Position numbers and translations under genes: made by a program | NCBI RefSeq assembly: GCF_002157205.1 | Contig: NZ_CP021358.1 | Span: forward strand, 1,364,001 to 1,428,000 | Direction: 5' to 3' | Source of the DNA: Kushneria marisflavi | GTDB taxonomy: Bacteria > Pseudomonadota > Gammaproteobacteria > Pseudomonadales > Halomonadaceae | Length of the DNA stretch: 64,000 nt | Shown here: in pieces, positions 45,530 to 54,805 of the stretch | Position numbering within the stretch: position 1 is the first letter of the stretch | Layout of the letters: each line of letters starts with the position of its first letter | Notes under the pieces: model-generated | Told to the model about the DNA's origin: nothing | Database searches by the model: none | Seen by the model: only the letters and a program-made list of their open reading frames with translations

Positions 45530-46456
45530 TCAGGGATGCGTCAGAGCCTTCTGAACGGTGTCACTGCTGAGTTCAGGCGAGCAGCACTCCAGAAAGCGGT
45601 AGGCGAAGTTGCGCAGCAGATGCCCGCGGCGCAGCGCAATCAGGGTCGTGTTGCGCGGAAAAAGATCGTCATGCTCTATCATCGCAAGCCCTGCATCACG
45701 CACCGGGTCAAACGCGACCGAGGCGATAATCCCGATCCCCAGATTCAGCTCAACGTAGGTCTTGATCACATCGGCATCCAGCGCCGACATCACCACATCC
45801 GGCGTAACGCCGGCCGCGATAAAGGCCTGATCAATACGCGAGCGGCCGGTAAAACCTTCGTGGTAGGTGACAATCGGATAGCGGGCGATCGCCTCCAGAG
45901 TCAGGGTCTCGATGTCACGCAGCGGATGATCCTCGGGCACCACGACGGCGTGCTGCCACTGATGGAAGGGAAAGGCCACAAGCTCCTGGGGCGCCTCCCC
46001 CAGTGCCTCGGTGGCCATACCGATATCGACCCTGCCAGCACGCAGCAGCGAGACAATCTCGGCCGGGCCGCATTGCTGCAGCTCCAGGTGGACCCGCGGA
46101 AAATCACGCCGAAAGCGGGCAATGATGCGCGGCAGCACGTAACGGGCCTGGGTATGGGTGGTCGCGATGCGCAGCCGTCCCTGGTCTTCATGCACCCACT
46201 GCTGGGCCAGACGCTTTAAATTCTCGCTCTCGAGCAGGATGCGCTCAACGGTTTCGAAAAGCGTGGTACCGGCAGGTGTCAGCCCCAGCATACGCTTGCC
46301 GCGGCGCTCAAAGAGCACGACCCCCAGCTCGTCTTCCAGGTCACGGATGTGCTTGCTGGCACCGGACTGGGACGTAAACAGCGCGTTGGAAGCGTCGGTC
46401 AGGTTGAACTGACGGCGCACGACCTCCCGCACGATACGCAGTTGCTGGAAATTCAC
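45530..46456 (-). CDS. cysB: CysB-like LysR-family regulator
   Basis: About 308 residues: N-terminal winged helix (FQQLRIVREVVRRQFNL, then TSQSGASKHIRDLEDELG) and a C-terminal effector domain with the CysB signatures IATTHTQARYVLP, VTYHEGFTGRSRID and DADVIKTYVELNLGIGI. CysB activates sulfur assimilation genes with N-acetylserine. A GTG at 46456 with GAGG at about 5 bp is the best start; 12 upstream codons lack support. It could also be a Cbl-type paralogue. It probably controls the sbp gene next to it. Confidence 0.85.
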   Translation of the reverse strand: MNFQQLRIVREVVRRQFNLTDASNALFTSQSGASKHIRDLEDELGVVLFERRGKRMLGLTPAGTTLFETVERILLESENLKRLAQQWVHEDQGRLRIATTHTQARYVLPRIIARFRRDFPRVHLELQQCGPAEIVSLLRAGRVDIGMATEALGEAPQELVAFPFHQWQHAVVVPEDHPLRDIETLTLEAIARYPIVTYHEGFTGRSRIDQAFIAAGVTPDVVMSALDADVIKTYVELNLGIGIIASVAFDPVRDAGLAMIEHDDLFPRNTTLIALRRGHLLRNFAYRFLECCSPELSSDTVQKALTHP

Positions 46457-46557
46457 GGCCACCTCATTTCTTAACGCTATTAAAAAGATCATTAATATAT
46501 CGCTTTGATCTTTTCAGGCTAAATCAGCATTACTGATAACGTTATGACAGAGGGAGA

Positions 46558-47895
46558 TCAGACCGCTCTGGCCGGTGCCGCTGAAACAGCAGTGCACTGC
46601 ACCGCAGGGTCATCCTGCTGCAGGTCCACGGTAGAGGCCATGTTGCGCACGGCCTTGATCATGTCATTGGTGCAGTCACTGATGCGCACGATCGCCTCGC
46701 CGGCATTGCCGGCCATGACAACGCCCTTCTCAACGATCTCCTGACAGTCGTGCATGCTGGTATTGGCGCTACAGGAGAGCTTTTGAAGTCGCTCGATCGT
46801 TCCAGCAATATCACCGGTGGCCTCGGATGTACGACGGGCAAGCTGACGCACTTCATGGGCGACCACCGAGAAGCCGCGGCCGTGTTCGCCGGCGCGGGCG
46901 GCCTCGATGGCAGCGTTCAGGGAGAGCAGGTTGGTCTGGGAAGCAATGGACTGGATGGTTTCAACAATGGCCGTAATGCCGGCCGCCTGAGCTGTCAGAT
47001 CATTCAACAGTCGGGAGGTGGCCTCGACCCGCTCTGCGATGCTTCGAATTTCACGCACGGTCTCATCGATAATGCGACTGCCGTCGCCGGCAGTATTTTC
47101 CGTATCGGCCGAGATGCGACAGGCCATGCGCAGGCTCTCGGTTTCACGCTCGACGCGTTCGGTGATGTTGCTGGCAAACTTGATGACCTTGTAGAGACGA
47201 CCCTCGTCATCAAAAATCGGGTTATAGGTGGCCTCCAGCCACAGGGTGTGCCCCTGACTGTCAAAGCGCTTGAACTGTCCGGACATGAACTGACCGGCAT
47301 TAAGCTGCGCCCAGAAGGCTCGATACTCGGGGCTTGCCGCCAGGGTTTTGCTACAGAAGATACGATGATGTTTGCCTTCGATCTCCTCGAGCCGATAGCC
47401 CACCGTGTCCAGAAAGTTCTGATTGGCGGTGAGGATATGCCCATCCGGCGTAAATTCGATGACCGCCATCGAACGATCGATGGCCCGGAGCCGGCTCCCC
47501 ATTTCCTGCTCTTCGACGATCTGCGAGGTAATATCGGTGGCAAGCTTGATGACCCGTACCACCTGCCCGCGCCGGTCACGAATGGGGCTATAGGTGGCTT
47601 CCAGCCATAGGGGCGTGCCGTCCTGTCTTACCCGCTGGCAGCGACCGCTGATGAACTCGCCCGCACGTAGCCGGGACCAGAAATCGGCATATTCGTCGCT
47701 TTCAACGAACTCACGCAGGCACAGCATGCTGTGATGACGACCCACAAGTGCCTCGGCGTGATAGCCGGTGGCCTCGAAAAAGGCCGAATTGGCGCACAGG
47801 ATATTGCCCTGCGGATCGAATTCGATCACGGCCATGGCGCGGTGAATGGCATCCAACAACGGCGCCTGCCGGGAAGAAGCGGTATATCGAAACAT
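46558..47895 (-). CDS. Soluble methyl-accepting chemotaxis protein with two PAS domains
   Basis: About 445 residues: two PAS domains in tandem (roughly residues 10-125 and 130-245, each with a [18 protein letters not shown] motif and WLEATY), then a chemoreceptor signalling domain with [20 protein letters not shown] and [15 protein letters not shown]. It has no membrane helix, so it senses a cytosolic signal, probably redox or oxygen through a bound cofactor. It is shorter than usual in the adaptation region. Start at 47895 has AGGAG. Confidence 0.87.
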   Translation of the reverse strand: MFRYTASSRQAPLLDAIHRAMAVIEFDPQGNILCANSAFFEATGYHAEALVGRHHSMLCLREFVESDEYADFWSRLRAGEFISGRCQRVRQDGTPLWLEATYSPIRDRRGQVVRVIKLATDITSQIVEEQEMGSRLRAIDRSMAVIEFTPDGHILTANQNFLDTVGYRLEEIEGKHHRIFCSKTLAASPEYRAFWAQLNAGQFMSGQFKRFDSQGHTLWLEATYNPIFDDEGRLYKVIKFASNITERVERETESLRMACRISADTENTAGDGSRIIDETVREIRSIAERVEATSRLLNDLTAQAAGITAIVETIQSIASQTNLLSLNAAIEAARAGEHGRGFSVVAHEVRQLARRTSEATGDIAGTIERLQKLSCSANTSMHDCQEIVEKGVVMAGNAGEAIVRISDCTNDMIKAVRNMASTVDLQQDDPAVQCTAVSAAPARAV

Positions 47896-48052
47896 GGGAA
47901 CTCCTGCCACTGGCAGTACGACGGGCACAAGTCATCTCTGCGGCCCGGATCATCGATACAGGCAGCATCGGCCGACAGGACTCGCCTCTTGAGGCCAGAC
48001 TGATATATTCCCTTGTCACCAACTTTCGAAGCCGTCCGGGCGAGGCCAAACG

Positions 48053-49366
48053 CTAACCGGCAAAGCGAATGGCCAACGGTCCCCAGAGCGCCAGCGCGAC
48101 CAGCGTGGCCAATAACACCGGCGGCGTGATCACAAGGCCTACCTTCATGTATTGCCCCCAGCCGATGCGGTGCCCCTTGCCGGCAAGCACATGCAGCCAT
48201 AAAAGCGTGGCCAGACTGCCGATCGGGGTGAACTTCGGCCCCAGATCATTGCCGATGACGCTGGCATAGGCCATGAGCTGTCGAGTGAGTTCGGGCACCT
48301 GGGCCTGATCGATCGCCAGTGCGCCGATCAGGGTGGAGGGCAGGTTGTTGACGACCGAGGCCAGTACCGCAAGCCCCACCCCGGTACCCACAGTCGCTAC
48401 GAAGGTCCCCTGCCCGGCCAGCCGGGTCAGCATGTTCGCAGCGTCCTCGGTCAGTCCGGCCTGGCCCAGTCCGTAGACCACCAGATACATCCCAAGCGAG
48501 AACAACACGATCTGCCAGGGCGCGTGCCTGAGCACCCGGGCAAGCTGAATCACCGGCTTTTCCCGCCTTCCCCAGCGCCCGGCGATTGCCATCAGCATCA
48601 GTGCCGCCGTCCCCATGATGAAGGTAAAGGGCACGTGCCAGTGCGCGGTCACGAAAAGCGCGATCAGCAACACGGCAATTAGCGGAAAGGCCGCGCGAAA
48701 AACGCGAACATCGATAATGGCACTGGCCGGCGCCTCCAGCCGGTCACGGTCATAACGGTCTGGAATCTCGCGGCGGCAGTAGCACCACAGCACGGCAAGC
48801 GTGGCCGCCAGTGACACCAGATTGACCGGCACCATGACCAGCGCGTACTCACCAAAGCCGATCTCGAAATAGTTGGCGGTGACGATATTGACCAGATTCG
48901 AGATCACCAGCGGCAGGCTGGTGGTATCGGCCACAAATCCGGTCGCCAGGATAAAGGCCAGCGCCGCCCGGGCGCTGAAATCAAGGCGCACCAGAATGGC
49001 CAGCACGATGGGGGTGAGCAAAAGGGCCGCGCCATCGTTGGCAAAAAGCGCCGCAATGACCGCACCGAGCATCACGATCAGCACAAAAAGCAGGGGGCCT
49101 CGTCCATTGCCCCAGCGGGCGATGTGCAGCGCCGCCCAGCTGAAAAAACCTGCTTCGTCGAGAATCAGCGAGATGATGATCAACGCCACAAAGGTGAAGG
49201 TGGCATCCCAGACGATGTCCCAGACGGTGGCGACATCGCCCCACCCCACCACGCCGGTGGCCAGCGCCACCAGGGCGCCACCCAGAGCGCTCCAGCCAAT
49301 ACCCAGCCCGCGCGGCTGCCAGATCACCAGTACCAGAGTGACCACGAAAATACTCAGTGCCAGCAT
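48053..49366 (-). CDS. arsB: Arsenite efflux pump ArsB
   Basis: 437 residues with about 12 membrane helices; ArsB/NhaD motifs are ANDGAALLLTPIVLAIL, PLVISNLVNIV, VVNNLPSTLIGALAI and GNDLGPKFTPIGSLATLLWL. It exports As(III) or Sb(III) using membrane potential. It is the last gene of the arsRCHB operon; arsH ends 16 bp upstream. Confidence 0.94.
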   Translation of the reverse strand: MLALSIFVVTLVLVIWQPRGLGIGWSALGGALVALATGVVGWGDVATVWDIVWDATFTFVALIIISLILDEAGFFSWAALHIARWGNGRGPLLFVLIVMLGAVIAALFANDGAALLLTPIVLAILVRLDFSARAALAFILATGFVADTTSLPLVISNLVNIVTANYFEIGFGEYALVMVPVNLVSLAATLAVLWCYCRREIPDRYDRDRLEAPASAIIDVRVFRAAFPLIAVLLIALFVTAHWHVPFTFIMGTAALMLMAIAGRWGRREKPVIQLARVLRHAPWQIVLFSLGMYLVVYGLGQAGLTEDAANMLTRLAGQGTFVATVGTGVGLAVLASVVNNLPSTLIGALAIDQAQVPELTRQLMAYASVIGNDLGPKFTPIGSLATLLWLHVLAGKGHRIGWGQYMKVGLVITPPVLLATLVALALWGPLAIRFAG

Positions 49367-49381
49367 GTCGATGTCTGCCTG

Positions 49382-50095
49382 CTAGTGGGTACGCTGATTG
49401 ACGCGTGCAGAGACTTCTTCGGCGCTTTCCACCCGCTCGGAGTAGCGATCAACGAGATATCCGGCACGTCCGCGCGTCAGCCAGGTGAACTTCACCAGCT
49501 CCTCGCAGACATCGACAATACGCTGATAAAGCGTCGAGGCCTGCATGCGCCCATCATCATCAAATTCGTTGAAGGCCTTCGGCACCGACGACTGATTGGG
49601 GATGGTCAGCATGCGCATCCAGCGACCCAGCAGGCGCATCTGATTGACCGCATTGAAACTCTGACTGCCGCCGGAAACCTCCATCACCGCCAGCGTCTTG
49701 CCCTGGGTCGGGCGCACGCCGCCCAGCGACAGCGGGATCCAGTCGATCTGGGTTTTCATGATGCCGGTCATCGCGCCATGACGCTCGGGACTGACCCACA
49801 CCATGCCCTCGGACCACTGCGCCAGTTCACGAAGCTCGGCCACCTTTGGGTGGTCGGCTTCGGCGTCATCGGGCAGCGGCAAACCGGAGGGATTGAAGGT
49901 TTTGACCTCACAGCCAAACCACCGCAGCAGCCGTCCCGCTTCTTCGGCCACCAGTCGTGAATAGGAACGCTCACGCAGCGAGCCATACAGCACCAGGATT
50001 CGCGGCGCGTGGCGCGGATCATCCGGATGAATCAGCGCATCAATATCGATGGGCTGAAGCTGATCGGTATCGATATGAGGCAGCGTGTCATTCAT
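49382..50095 (-). CDS. arsH: NADPH-dependent FMN reductase ArsH
   Basis: About 237 residues of the flavodoxin-like ArsH family: [25 protein letters not shown], then [20 protein letters not shown] and [12 protein letters not shown]. ArsH oxidises trivalent organoarsenicals and reduces azo dyes or quinones. The ATG at 50095 has AGAGG; it overlaps the arsC end by 8 bp. Confidence 0.93.
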   Translation of the reverse strand: MNDTLPHIDTDQLQPIDIDALIHPDDPRHAPRILVLYGSLRERSYSRLVAEEAGRLLRWFGCEVKTFNPSGLPLPDDAEADHPKVAELRELAQWSEGMVWVSPERHGAMTGIMKTQIDWIPLSLGGVRPTQGKTLAVMEVSGGSQSFNAVNQMRLLGRWMRMLTIPNQSSVPKAFNEFDDDGRMQASTLYQRIVDVCEELVKFTWLTRGRAGYLVDRYSERVESAEEVSARVNQRTH

Positions 50096-50504
50096 GTCCC
50101 GGCCTCTCAAAATTCACCACTTCGCCATCTTCCTTTGTAAATTCGGTCAAGGGCCGCTCCAGCAGCGCCAGCACCTGTTCGGAGGGTCGGCACAAGCGTG
50201 CGCCCCGATCGGTGACCACAATTGGGCGATTGATCAGGATCGGATGCGCCATCATGGCATCGATCAATTGGTCATCGCTCAGGGCCGGGGCATCAAGGCC
50301 CAGCTCGTCAAAGGGGGTGCCCTTTCGGCGCAACAGCTCGCGAGGCGTGATGTTCATCGCCGTCAGCAGCTCGACCAGGCGCTCACGCGTGGGCGGTGTC
50401 TTCAAATATTCGATCACGTCCGGCGTTTCACCAGCCTGACGCAGCATGGCCAGTACGTTGCGCGACGTGCCGCAGTCAGGGTTGTGATAGATCACGGGCG
50501 TCAT
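50088..50504 (-). CDS. arsC: Glutaredoxin-dependent arsenate reductase ArsC
   Basis: 138 residues. The catalytic cysteine is C11 in [11 protein letters not shown], followed by [12 protein letters not shown] and the substrate arginine region [17 protein letters not shown]. It reduces As(V) to As(III), which ArsB exports. The start overlaps the arsR stop (ATGA). Confidence 0.95.
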   Translation of the reverse strand: MTPVIYHNPDCGTSRNVLAMLRQAGETPDVIEYLKTPPTRERLVELLTAMNITPRELLRRKGTPFDELGLDAPALSDDQLIDAMMAHPILINRPIVVTDRGARLCRPSEQVLALLERPLTEFTKEDGEVVNFERPGHE

Positions 50505-50857
50505 GGCGTCTCCTCTTCACTGGAATGGCAGGCAGGTTGAAGGGCTTCAAGCAGCGGCGCACAGAGTTCAGGGCGCCCTGCGCAACAGTCGTGTGCCAGA
50601 AAGGCCAGCGTCGTCTGCATCTGCTCAAGGCTGGCGCGGTAGATGATCGAGCGGCTCTGGCGCTGCGAGATCACAAGGCCTGCCTGCGAAAGTACATTCA
50701 GATGTGCCGACAGCGTGTTGTGTGGCACCTCCAGACGACGGGCCAGCTCTCCGGCCGCCAGACCGTCAGGCTCGTGACGGACCAGCAGCCGAAAGGCATC
50801 CAGGCGAGTGCTCTGGGCCAGCGCTGCAAAAATGGTAATGGCAGTGGTATTGTCCAT
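50501..50857 (-). CDS. arsR: ArsR-family arsenical repressor
   Basis: 118 residues. Winged helix at residues 5-85 (AALAQSTRLDAFRLLVRHEP, then NTLSAHLNVLSQAGLVISQR). Arsenic-binding cysteines are not in the DNA-binding helix but at the C-terminus (DCCAGRPELC and CHSS), as in several non-R773-type ArsR repressors. The ATG at 50857 lies inside the right arm of the operator and only a few bases after the likely transcription start, so the mRNA may be leaderless. Confidence 0.92.
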   Translation of the reverse strand: MDNTTAITIFAALAQSTRLDAFRLLVRHEPDGLAAGELARRLEVPHNTLSAHLNVLSQAGLVISQRQSRSIIYRASLEQMQTTLAFLAHDCCAGRPELCAPLLEALQPACHSSEEETP

Positions 50858-50884
50858 ATGTCCAAAACTATGGACATATGGACA
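50851..50884. promoter_or_regulatory. ars operator and promoter, 13-bp inverted repeat
   Basis: TGTCCATATGTCC and GGACATATGGACA are perfect inverted repeats with an 8-bp spacer. On the minus strand TTGACT and TAGTTT stand 17 bp apart (-35/-10) across the repeat, so repressor binding would block polymerase. The arm overlaps the arsR start codon. The divergent rarD gene begins 77 bp to the right. Confidence 0.85.
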
Positions 50885-50960
50885 ACAAGTCAACGACTTC
50901 GTCATCGCTGCAACGCGGCATCCCGAGTATGATGCGGAATTTACCGGGGGAACTGGCGCC

Positions 50961-51872
50961 ATGGCGGACACGCGTGAACAGAGTGCAGGGCTTCTGGCCG
51001 CTCTGGGCTGTTTTTCGATGTGGGGCGTGATGCCGCTCTATTTTTACCTGATCGGTCCAGATGTCTCTCCCTGGGAGATTCTGACCCAGCGCATGGTGTG
51101 GGCTGCCGTGCTGCTGACGCTATTTGTGTTGATCACTCGTCGCAGTGCCCGCGTCATGGCGGTCGTGCGTGACCGGCGCCTGCTGCTGATGCTCATGGTG
51201 ACAGCGCTTTTGATCAGTACCAACTGGGGCGTGTTTATCTGGGCGGTCTCGAGTCATCACGTGCTGCAGGCAAGCCTTGGCTATTACATCAACCCGCTGC
51301 TCAACGTAGTGCTGGGGCTGATCTTTTTCCGCGAACGGCTGCGACCGCTACAGATCGCCGCCGTACTGCTGGCCGCAGCGGGTGTGTTGATCATGGTGGT
51401 GGGGTTTGGGCGGGTTCCCTGGGTATCGCTGATTCTGGCCTGCAGCTTCGGCGGCTATGGGGCGATTCGAAAGCGCATCGGCGTGGACAGCATCACCGGA
51501 CTCTATATCGAGACCATGCTGCTGCTACCGTTTGCCATTCTCTGGCTGGGCGAACTGTACATGCAGCAGCAGGCGGTCTTTTTACAGGGCCGTCTTTCTA
51601 CCGATGTGCTGCTGATGGGCTGCGGCATCATTACCGTGCTGCCGCTGGTGCTCTTTACCATGGGCGCACGGCGACTCAAGCTTGGCACGCTGGGGCTGAT
51701 CCAGTATCTGACCCCTACCCTGCATCTGCTGACCGGTATATTTATCTTCAATGAGACCTTCAATCAGGCCAACCTGATCACTTTTGCCTGCATCTGGGCA
51801 GGGCTTGTTCTCTATACGGTGGACACCCTGCGAGCGCAGCGGCAGATAGTCACCCCGCCCACGCCACAATAA
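50961..51872 (+). CDS. rarD: RarD-like EamA-family permease
   Basis: About 303 residues with ten helices; RarD features are FSMWGVMPLYFYLIGP, WEILTQRMVWA and NWGVFIWAVSSHHVLQASLGYYINPLLNV. The natural substrate is not established. The ATG at 50961 is preferred because 51 upstream codons run through the ars operator. It is divergent from ars. Confidence 0.9.
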   Translation: MADTREQSAGLLAALGCFSMWGVMPLYFYLIGPDVSPWEILTQRMVWAAVLLTLFVLITRRSARVMAVVRDRRLLLMLMVTALLISTNWGVFIWAVSSHHVLQASLGYYINPLLNVVLGLIFFRERLRPLQIAAVLLAAAGVLIMVVGFGRVPWVSLILACSFGGYGAIRKRIGVDSITGLYIETMLLLPFAILWLGELYMQQQAVFLQGRLSTDVLLMGCGIITVLPLVLFTMGARRLKLGTLGLIQYLTPTLHLLTGIFIFNETFNQANLITFACIWAGLVLYTVDTLRAQRQIVTPPTPQ

Positions 51873-52385
51873 TCAGATGGTGTGCCTGTAAAAGGCACTC
51901 CAGATTATCCCCCTTCGTTACCCTTCAGCGAAAAAGAGTGTCCGGCCATCAGCTTGAGGCACGTCGGCACTCCCTATCCTGCCACTCTTCAGACAGCTCG
52001 AAACTCTCGCGCCAAATTGATCGTTTTGATCAAACACGTCACTGCACACGCTTTACCCATATCAACCGGGCTTTCCCGATCAAACAACAATGGGTTTTTT
52101 GGACCATCAGGCGATGGTATAACTTGCCAAATATGATTGATTCAATCATTTTGTGATCATATGAATCAAAACCGTTTCCACTTCCTATCTTTCTGGAGCA
52201 GGCATGAGCACTCTTGAGTTTCGCGTTACTGTGTTCGTCATGCCTTCCCCTCCGGGTCAGGATAACAACCGTGACAGACAAAAACGCCATGGCCTGTGTG
52301 AGCCGAACGCCCTGAAAGCCGTCTCGACCCTGTCGGGGCTGACCGGTGCAGGCTCCGGAAACGCGCCAGTGGAGACTCGAAAGCC
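51873..52385. other. Intergenic region before the otnK-pdxA2 pair
   Basis: About 510 bp, AT-rich from 51990 to 52200. It contains a likely -10 (TATAAC at 52118-52123), an inverted-repeat operator (52133-52149) and a short ORF with a ribosome site (52204-52389). No other gene is seen. Confidence 0.5.
52133..52149. promoter_or_regulatory. Candidate operator of otnK-pdxA2
   Basis: ATGATTGA-T-TCAATCAT, a perfect 8-bp inverted repeat 10 bp after TATAAC, followed by a second near-palindrome (TGATCATATGAATCA). GntR- or DeoR-type regulators often bind such sites, but none is encoded nearby. Confidence 0.5.
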
Positions 52386-52389
52386 ATGA
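52204..52389 (+). CDS. Small ORF coupled to the four-carbon acid sugar kinase gene
   Basis: 61 codons. The ATG has GGAG at 5 bp, and the TGA overlaps the kinase ATG (ATGA). The product begins MSTLEFRVTVFVMPSPPG, is not hydrophobic and matches no family I know. It could be a leader peptide that couples translation, a remnant, or a chance ORF. Confidence 0.3.
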   Translation: MSTLEFRVTVFVMPSPPGQDNNRDRQKRHGLCEPNALKAVSTLSGLTGAGSGNAPVETRKP

Positions 52390-53630
52390 ACGTGCCGAGC
52401 ACTGAACCAGGCCATGCCAAGCTACTGATCATGGCCGATGACCTGACCGGCACTGCCGATTCAGCGGTCGGCGCGGCCCGTGCAGGACTCGCCACTGCCG
52501 TGGTACTGGGCGCAGAACACATCGAGTGTGCTGACGTCGTGGCCATCGACCTGGACTCACGCGTGGTGAGCGCTGCCGAGGCGACACAACGCCACCGCCT
52601 GGCGCTTGCCACCTGGCAGGGCCATTTTCGCTTTCTGTTCAAAAAGATCGATTCGACCCTGCGCGGCAACGTGGCTGCCGAAATTGCGAGCCTTTCAAGC
52701 ATCGGCATGGCCATCGTTGCTCCGGCCTATCCGGCGACGGGGCGCACTACACGCGGCGGCCGCCAGTACCTGAACGGTGTCCCTGTCGAGGAAACAGAAG
52801 TCTGGACCAACGAAGGCCTTCAGGGCCGGGCGGACCTGGTTGACATGCTGACGGCGGTCGCGCTTGAGACAGCCACCCTCGATCTCGCCGGATCTGGTGA
52901 AGAAGATGATCACGTGCTGGCCGTACTGAAGGCCTACCAAGAACGTGGCGTCCAGGCACTGGTGTGCGACATCGAAAGTGATGCCGACCTGGCACGTCTG
53001 GCGGCGCTGAGCGCGCGGCTCGATGGCGTTTTCTGGGTCGGCTCGGCCGGCCTCGGAGAACATCTTCCTGCGGCGCTCGGACTATCAGGCAGTCACAAAA
53101 AGATGCCCACGCGGTCGGGCCATCCGCAGACCCTGATTGTGATCGGCAGCATGAGCGGCGTCTCCCACCGCCAGGCCGAGCGACTTCTGGAGAGCATCGA
53201 CGCACTGACGCTGATCGATATCGACCCGAGCGATCTACGCCAGGAGGCTCCCCGTGACATCGTTTCAGCCCTTGAGGCGCGTCTGGATGCGGCACTCGCC
53301 CAGCGCTGCGACGTCATGGTTCGTCTTCGCCAGAACGAGGATCGCCGGGCTGGCGAAGGTCCAGCACTCAGCCTGGCGCTGGCCCGTCTGCTGTCGCCAC
53401 GTCTGGGGCATGTCGAGCGACTGATCGCCACCGGCGGGGCCACGGCACGGGCGATTCTGATGGGCGCCGATATCACGAGATTGACGCTTGTCGATGCCCC
53501 GGACACAGGCATGGCAAGGCTGCTCGCAACAACAGCTGCCGGCCCCCTCGAGGTCATCACCAAGGCCGGTGGATTCGGCGACGACCATGCCTTTCAGCGT
53601 GTCTGGCAGGACCAGACCCGTCATCACTGA
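52386..53630 (+). CDS. Four-carbon acid sugar kinase (OtnK/DenK, DUF1537)
   Basis: 414 residues. N-terminal domain has IMADDLTGTADSAVGAARAG and FFKKIDSTLRGN-like (FKKIDSTLRGNV), which are DUF1537 signatures; the C-terminal nucleotide-binding domain includes VIGSMSGVSHRQ and LIATGGATARAI. Family enzymes phosphorylate D-threonate or D-erythronate. The PdxA2 dehydrogenase next to it oxidises the product, so both catabolise a four-carbon sugar acid. Confidence 0.88.
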   Translation: MNVPSTEPGHAKLLIMADDLTGTADSAVGAARAGLATAVVLGAEHIECADVVAIDLDSRVVSAAEATQRHRLALATWQGHFRFLFKKIDSTLRGNVAAEIASLSSIGMAIVAPAYPATGRTTRGGRQYLNGVPVEETEVWTNEGLQGRADLVDMLTAVALETATLDLAGSGEEDDHVLAVLKAYQERGVQALVCDIESDADLARLAALSARLDGVFWVGSAGLGEHLPAALGLSGSHKKMPTRSGHPQTLIVIGSMSGVSHRQAERLLESIDALTLIDIDPSDLRQEAPRDIVSALEARLDAALAQRCDVMVRLRQNEDRRAGEGPALSLALARLLSPRLGHVERLIATGGATARAILMGADITRLTLVDAPDTGMARLLATTAAGPLEVITKAGGFGDDHAFQRVWQDQTRHH

Positions 53631-53652
53631 CTCTTATTCAAAAGGAATGCTC

Positions 53653-54660
53653 ATGAGCAATCGTCCCGTTATTGGTATCACCATGGGCGATGCCGCCGGC
53701 GTCGGGCCCGAAATCATCGTCCGGGCCCTGGCCCATGATGATGTCCACGATATCTGCCGCCCCCTAGTCATCGGCGATGCAGGGCGCCTGCGCAAGGCAA
53801 TGGAGGTGGTCAGTTCAAGCCTGACGCTACATGTCGTCGAAACGCCCGCCGAAGCGCGTTTCGAGCGCGATGCCATCGAGTGCATCGACCTGGGGCTGAT
53901 CCCCGAGGACCTGCCCTGGGGCCAGGTCTCGAGCGTGGCCGGCAACGCCGCCTACCACTACATCGCCAGGACCGTGGAACTGATCGAGGCGGGGGAACTC
54001 GACGCCATCTGCACCGCCCCTCTGAACAAGGCCGCACTACACGCCGGCGGCCACATCTTTCCGGGACACACGGAGCTTCTGGCACACCTGACCGGTACCG
54101 AAGAAGTCTCAATGATGCTGGTGACCCCGAAAATGAAGGTCATTCACGTCACTACCCATATGGGCATCATCGATGCGATCGCGCGCATCAATCCGGGGCT
54201 CGTGACACGCACCATCGAGCGTGCCCACGAAACGCTTGCCCGGGCGGGCAACCACCACCCGCGCATCGCCGTATGCGGCATCAATCCCCACGCGGGTGAA
54301 AACGGCCTGTTCGGCTATGGCGAAGAGGAAGAGAAGATCGTACCCGCCATCGAGGCGCTGCGCGCCCGGGGCTGGGACGTGGAAGGACCACTGCCGGCGG
54401 ACACGCTGTTTTTTCGCGCCGGACGAGGCGATTTCGACTGCGTTGTCGCCATGTACCACGACCAGGGCCATGGCCCGGTGAAGGTGATGGGCCTGGAAGC
54501 CGGCGTCAACGTCACTGTAGGGCTTCCGGTGGTGCGCACCTCCGTGGACCACGGCACCGCCTTCGACATTGCGGGCAAGGGCATCGCTGATGAGCGCAGT
54601 TTGATTGAAGCACTGAGGCAGGGGGTCGAGCTCGCCAGCCGACACCCCGAGAGGGCCTGA
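53653..54660 (+). CDS. pdxA2: PdxA2-like 4-phosphothreonate/erythronate dehydrogenase
   Basis: 335 residues of the PdxA family: IGITMGDAAGVGPEIIVRAL, metal-binding histidines in FPGHTELLAHLTG and MYHDQGHGPVKVMG, and NVTVGLPVVRTSVDHGTA. True PdxA acts in pyridoxal phosphate synthesis, but the adjacent DUF1537 kinase indicates PdxA2, which decarboxylates 4-phospho-D-threonate or -erythronate to dihydroxyacetone phosphate. The ATG at 53653 has AAGGA at 7 bp. Confidence 0.88.
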   Translation: MSNRPVIGITMGDAAGVGPEIIVRALAHDDVHDICRPLVIGDAGRLRKAMEVVSSSLTLHVVETPAEARFERDAIECIDLGLIPEDLPWGQVSSVAGNAAYHYIARTVELIEAGELDAICTAPLNKAALHAGGHIFPGHTELLAHLTGTEEVSMMLVTPKMKVIHVTTHMGIIDAIARINPGLVTRTIERAHETLARAGNHHPRIAVCGINPHAGENGLFGYGEEEEKIVPAIEALRARGWDVEGPLPADTLFFRAGRGDFDCVVAMYHDQGHGPVKVMGLEAGVNVTVGLPVVRTSVDHGTAFDIAGKGIADERSLIEALRQGVELASRHPERA

Positions 54661-54805
54661 TGCCACACTGTCTGGACGGGCTCGGTCGCCTTCAAGCCCG
54701 ATCAGCACCATGGCCTTACCCCAGCCTTGTGGGATCGCTTTGCCTGCACTAAACCTTGGCGTCATCAGATGACATCAAACTGAAGGCGACACAAGGAGCG
54801 TGCCA

